This document shows positions 62,877-64,000 of a stretch of 64,000 nucleotides of DNA, piece after piece; position 1 is the first letter of the stretch; every line of letters begins with the position of its first letter. Made by a program: the position numbers and the translations under genes. Location: positions 39,968-103,967 of the forward strand of contig JAJOZX010012097.1 in NCBI GenBank assembly GCA_023014485.1, read 5' to 3'. The DNA comes from Bathynomus jamesi. Taxonomy: Eukaryota; Arthropoda; Malacostraca; Isopoda; Cirolanidae. Under the pieces are notes generated by a model. That model saw nothing but the letters and a program-made list of their open reading frames with translations, had not been told where the DNA came from and did not search any database.

Positions 62877-63460
62877 CTGAAAATGTAAATACATATCTTT
62901 CAATATTATACCCTATATGGCCTATAGCCATCTATGCCTATATCAAAATATTGTTTTATTTTGGTTTGTTATGAAAAAGTATTTATGAAAGCAGGAATCC
63001 CAAGCTAACTTTAAAAATATAACTAGCACTGTAAGTAGTATATAAGTTAACATTAAGTACACCTTGGTTTTAAATCTCTCTCTTTATTATTGAACTAGGA
63101 CCACAATTTTCATAGTACATTACACAGCCATAAATGGGAATCAGTATGGTACAGTAACAGGATAGTTAGTTGCTGCTTTAATTATTCAAATTACATTTTA
63201 TATATATTTCAGTACAAGGCAGTTACATTTTCATACCAGGACTTCAAGTTGTAATTATTTACAAAAAAATTTTAAATAACCTCAAACTCAAAATATTACT
63301 AGGCCTAATCTTCTTCTGCTAAACTATGTGCTGCGCTAAGTTCTAAGGGCTTTCAGCATGATACTGGCATATAATGTGGGTAAAGTCATGTATACATTAA
63401 TTAGTATAAAATCATACGCATTTGCATTTGATGTCGAATCTTGCATTCAAACATACACAA
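62877..63460. other. First visible eIF4H intron, nothing recognised
   Basis: Intron sequence upstream (minus strand) of the first visible exon. No repeat or gene is supported. Confidence 0.4.
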
Positions 63461-63461
63461 T

Positions 63462-64000
63462 AGGGTCATTCCATGTCAGTTCAATGGTGAAAAAAACGTG
63501 ACCATCACCGATTTTTTTGAAAATTGGCACACTTATAGATCTCTGAGAAAAACAGAATGACGCTTGTTTCAACACTCTAGGTCATATGGTTCCGGAGATA
63601 TGGCCCTTCGAATTTTGTAAAAAAAAAGGTCAATTTCCAAGGTCATACCATATTTCAACACGAAATATCTCGGCTCCTATTGCACTTACAGAGACCATTT
63701 AAACACTATTTTAAAGCTTTTAAGCAAATCTACAACTTTGTTTCTATTCATATTTTACCTCAGTGGTCAAAAAAAAAAGTTGATCTTATTTTTGACCTTT
63801 GACTTTGTGTAGGTCATTTGATGTCACAAATGACTTTTTTCTCCTTTCACCCAATTTTGGGTACACATGTCTACCTTAACCTAAAACAAGGTTTTTAGTG
63901 TTGATTAAGTTAGTATAGACGCTACAGCCATTTCAGTGGACCATACCCACCTCCATTTTGACCAAGTACCTTAAATTGCCACCAAACTTTGGAGCACTGT
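63462..64000. mobile_element. Possible transposon end running out of the window
   Basis: The sequence agggtcattccatgtcagtt and the following ccgatttttttgaaaattgg resemble the terminal region of repeated elements I have seen in arthropod genomes. No opposite end or duplication is visible, so this stays weak. Confidence 0.3.

Overview
This window looks like arthropod nuclear DNA, possibly chelicerate. It is AT-rich, has spliceosomal introns of up to 13 kb, and is packed with Tc1/mariner, hAT, BEL/Pao, Penelope-like and non-LTR elements, SINEs and simple repeats. No bacterial or organellar features were seen. The taxon is inferred from the repeat families and was not tested.

Two host genes run tail to tail. 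On the plus strand, about 4.5-12.9 kb, are the transmembrane exons of a seven-transmembrane receptor of the adhesion (B2) type, broken by at least two single-base frameshifts. On the minus strand, about 62.9-37.1 kb, are five exons of translation initiation factor eIF4H. Their splice phases chain perfectly, and the last exon carries the conserved eIF4H tail. The first eIF4H exon lies beyond the right edge. Its two large introns (11.1 and 13.2 kb) are filled by transposons.

Layout: 1-4.5 kb holds tandem repeats, a tRNA-like SINE, a mini-mariner palindrome and a broken multicopy zinc-binding gene. 4.5-13 kb holds receptor exons with MITEs and a LINE fragment in the introns. 13-16.4 kb holds a 5S-rRNA-like SINE and non-autonomous repeats. 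16.4-26.8 kb is one mariner element split by a 7.8-kb BEL/Pao element with a decayed, minisatellite-filled interior, and by a 1-kb hAT derivative. 26.9-28.3 kb is a head-to-head Penelope-like element with a GIY-YIG nuclease. 28.6-36.6 kb holds several damaged or foldback Tc1/mariner relatives. 37.1-49.1 kb holds the 3' eIF4H exons and an 11-kb intron with two RNase H-bearing LINE copies; one has a 2-kb, 26-bp satellite grown in frame inside its endonuclease and is also hit by a mariner. 49.4-60.2 kb is a hAT element containing a hAT MITE and a CR1-like LINE, which in turn contains a 5.5-kb transposon. 60.5-62.1 kb is a Tc1 foldback.

The most unusual object is the innermost element at 52,414-57,899. 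It has about 130-150 bp terminal inverted repeats and a TAGCT target duplication. Its two overlapping frames (793 and 762 codons) encode N-terminal zinc-binding modules, a domain whose acidic residues match the FEN1/XPG (PIN-like) nuclease layout, and a C-terminal CXC cysteine cluster. I could not assign it to a named transposon superfamily.
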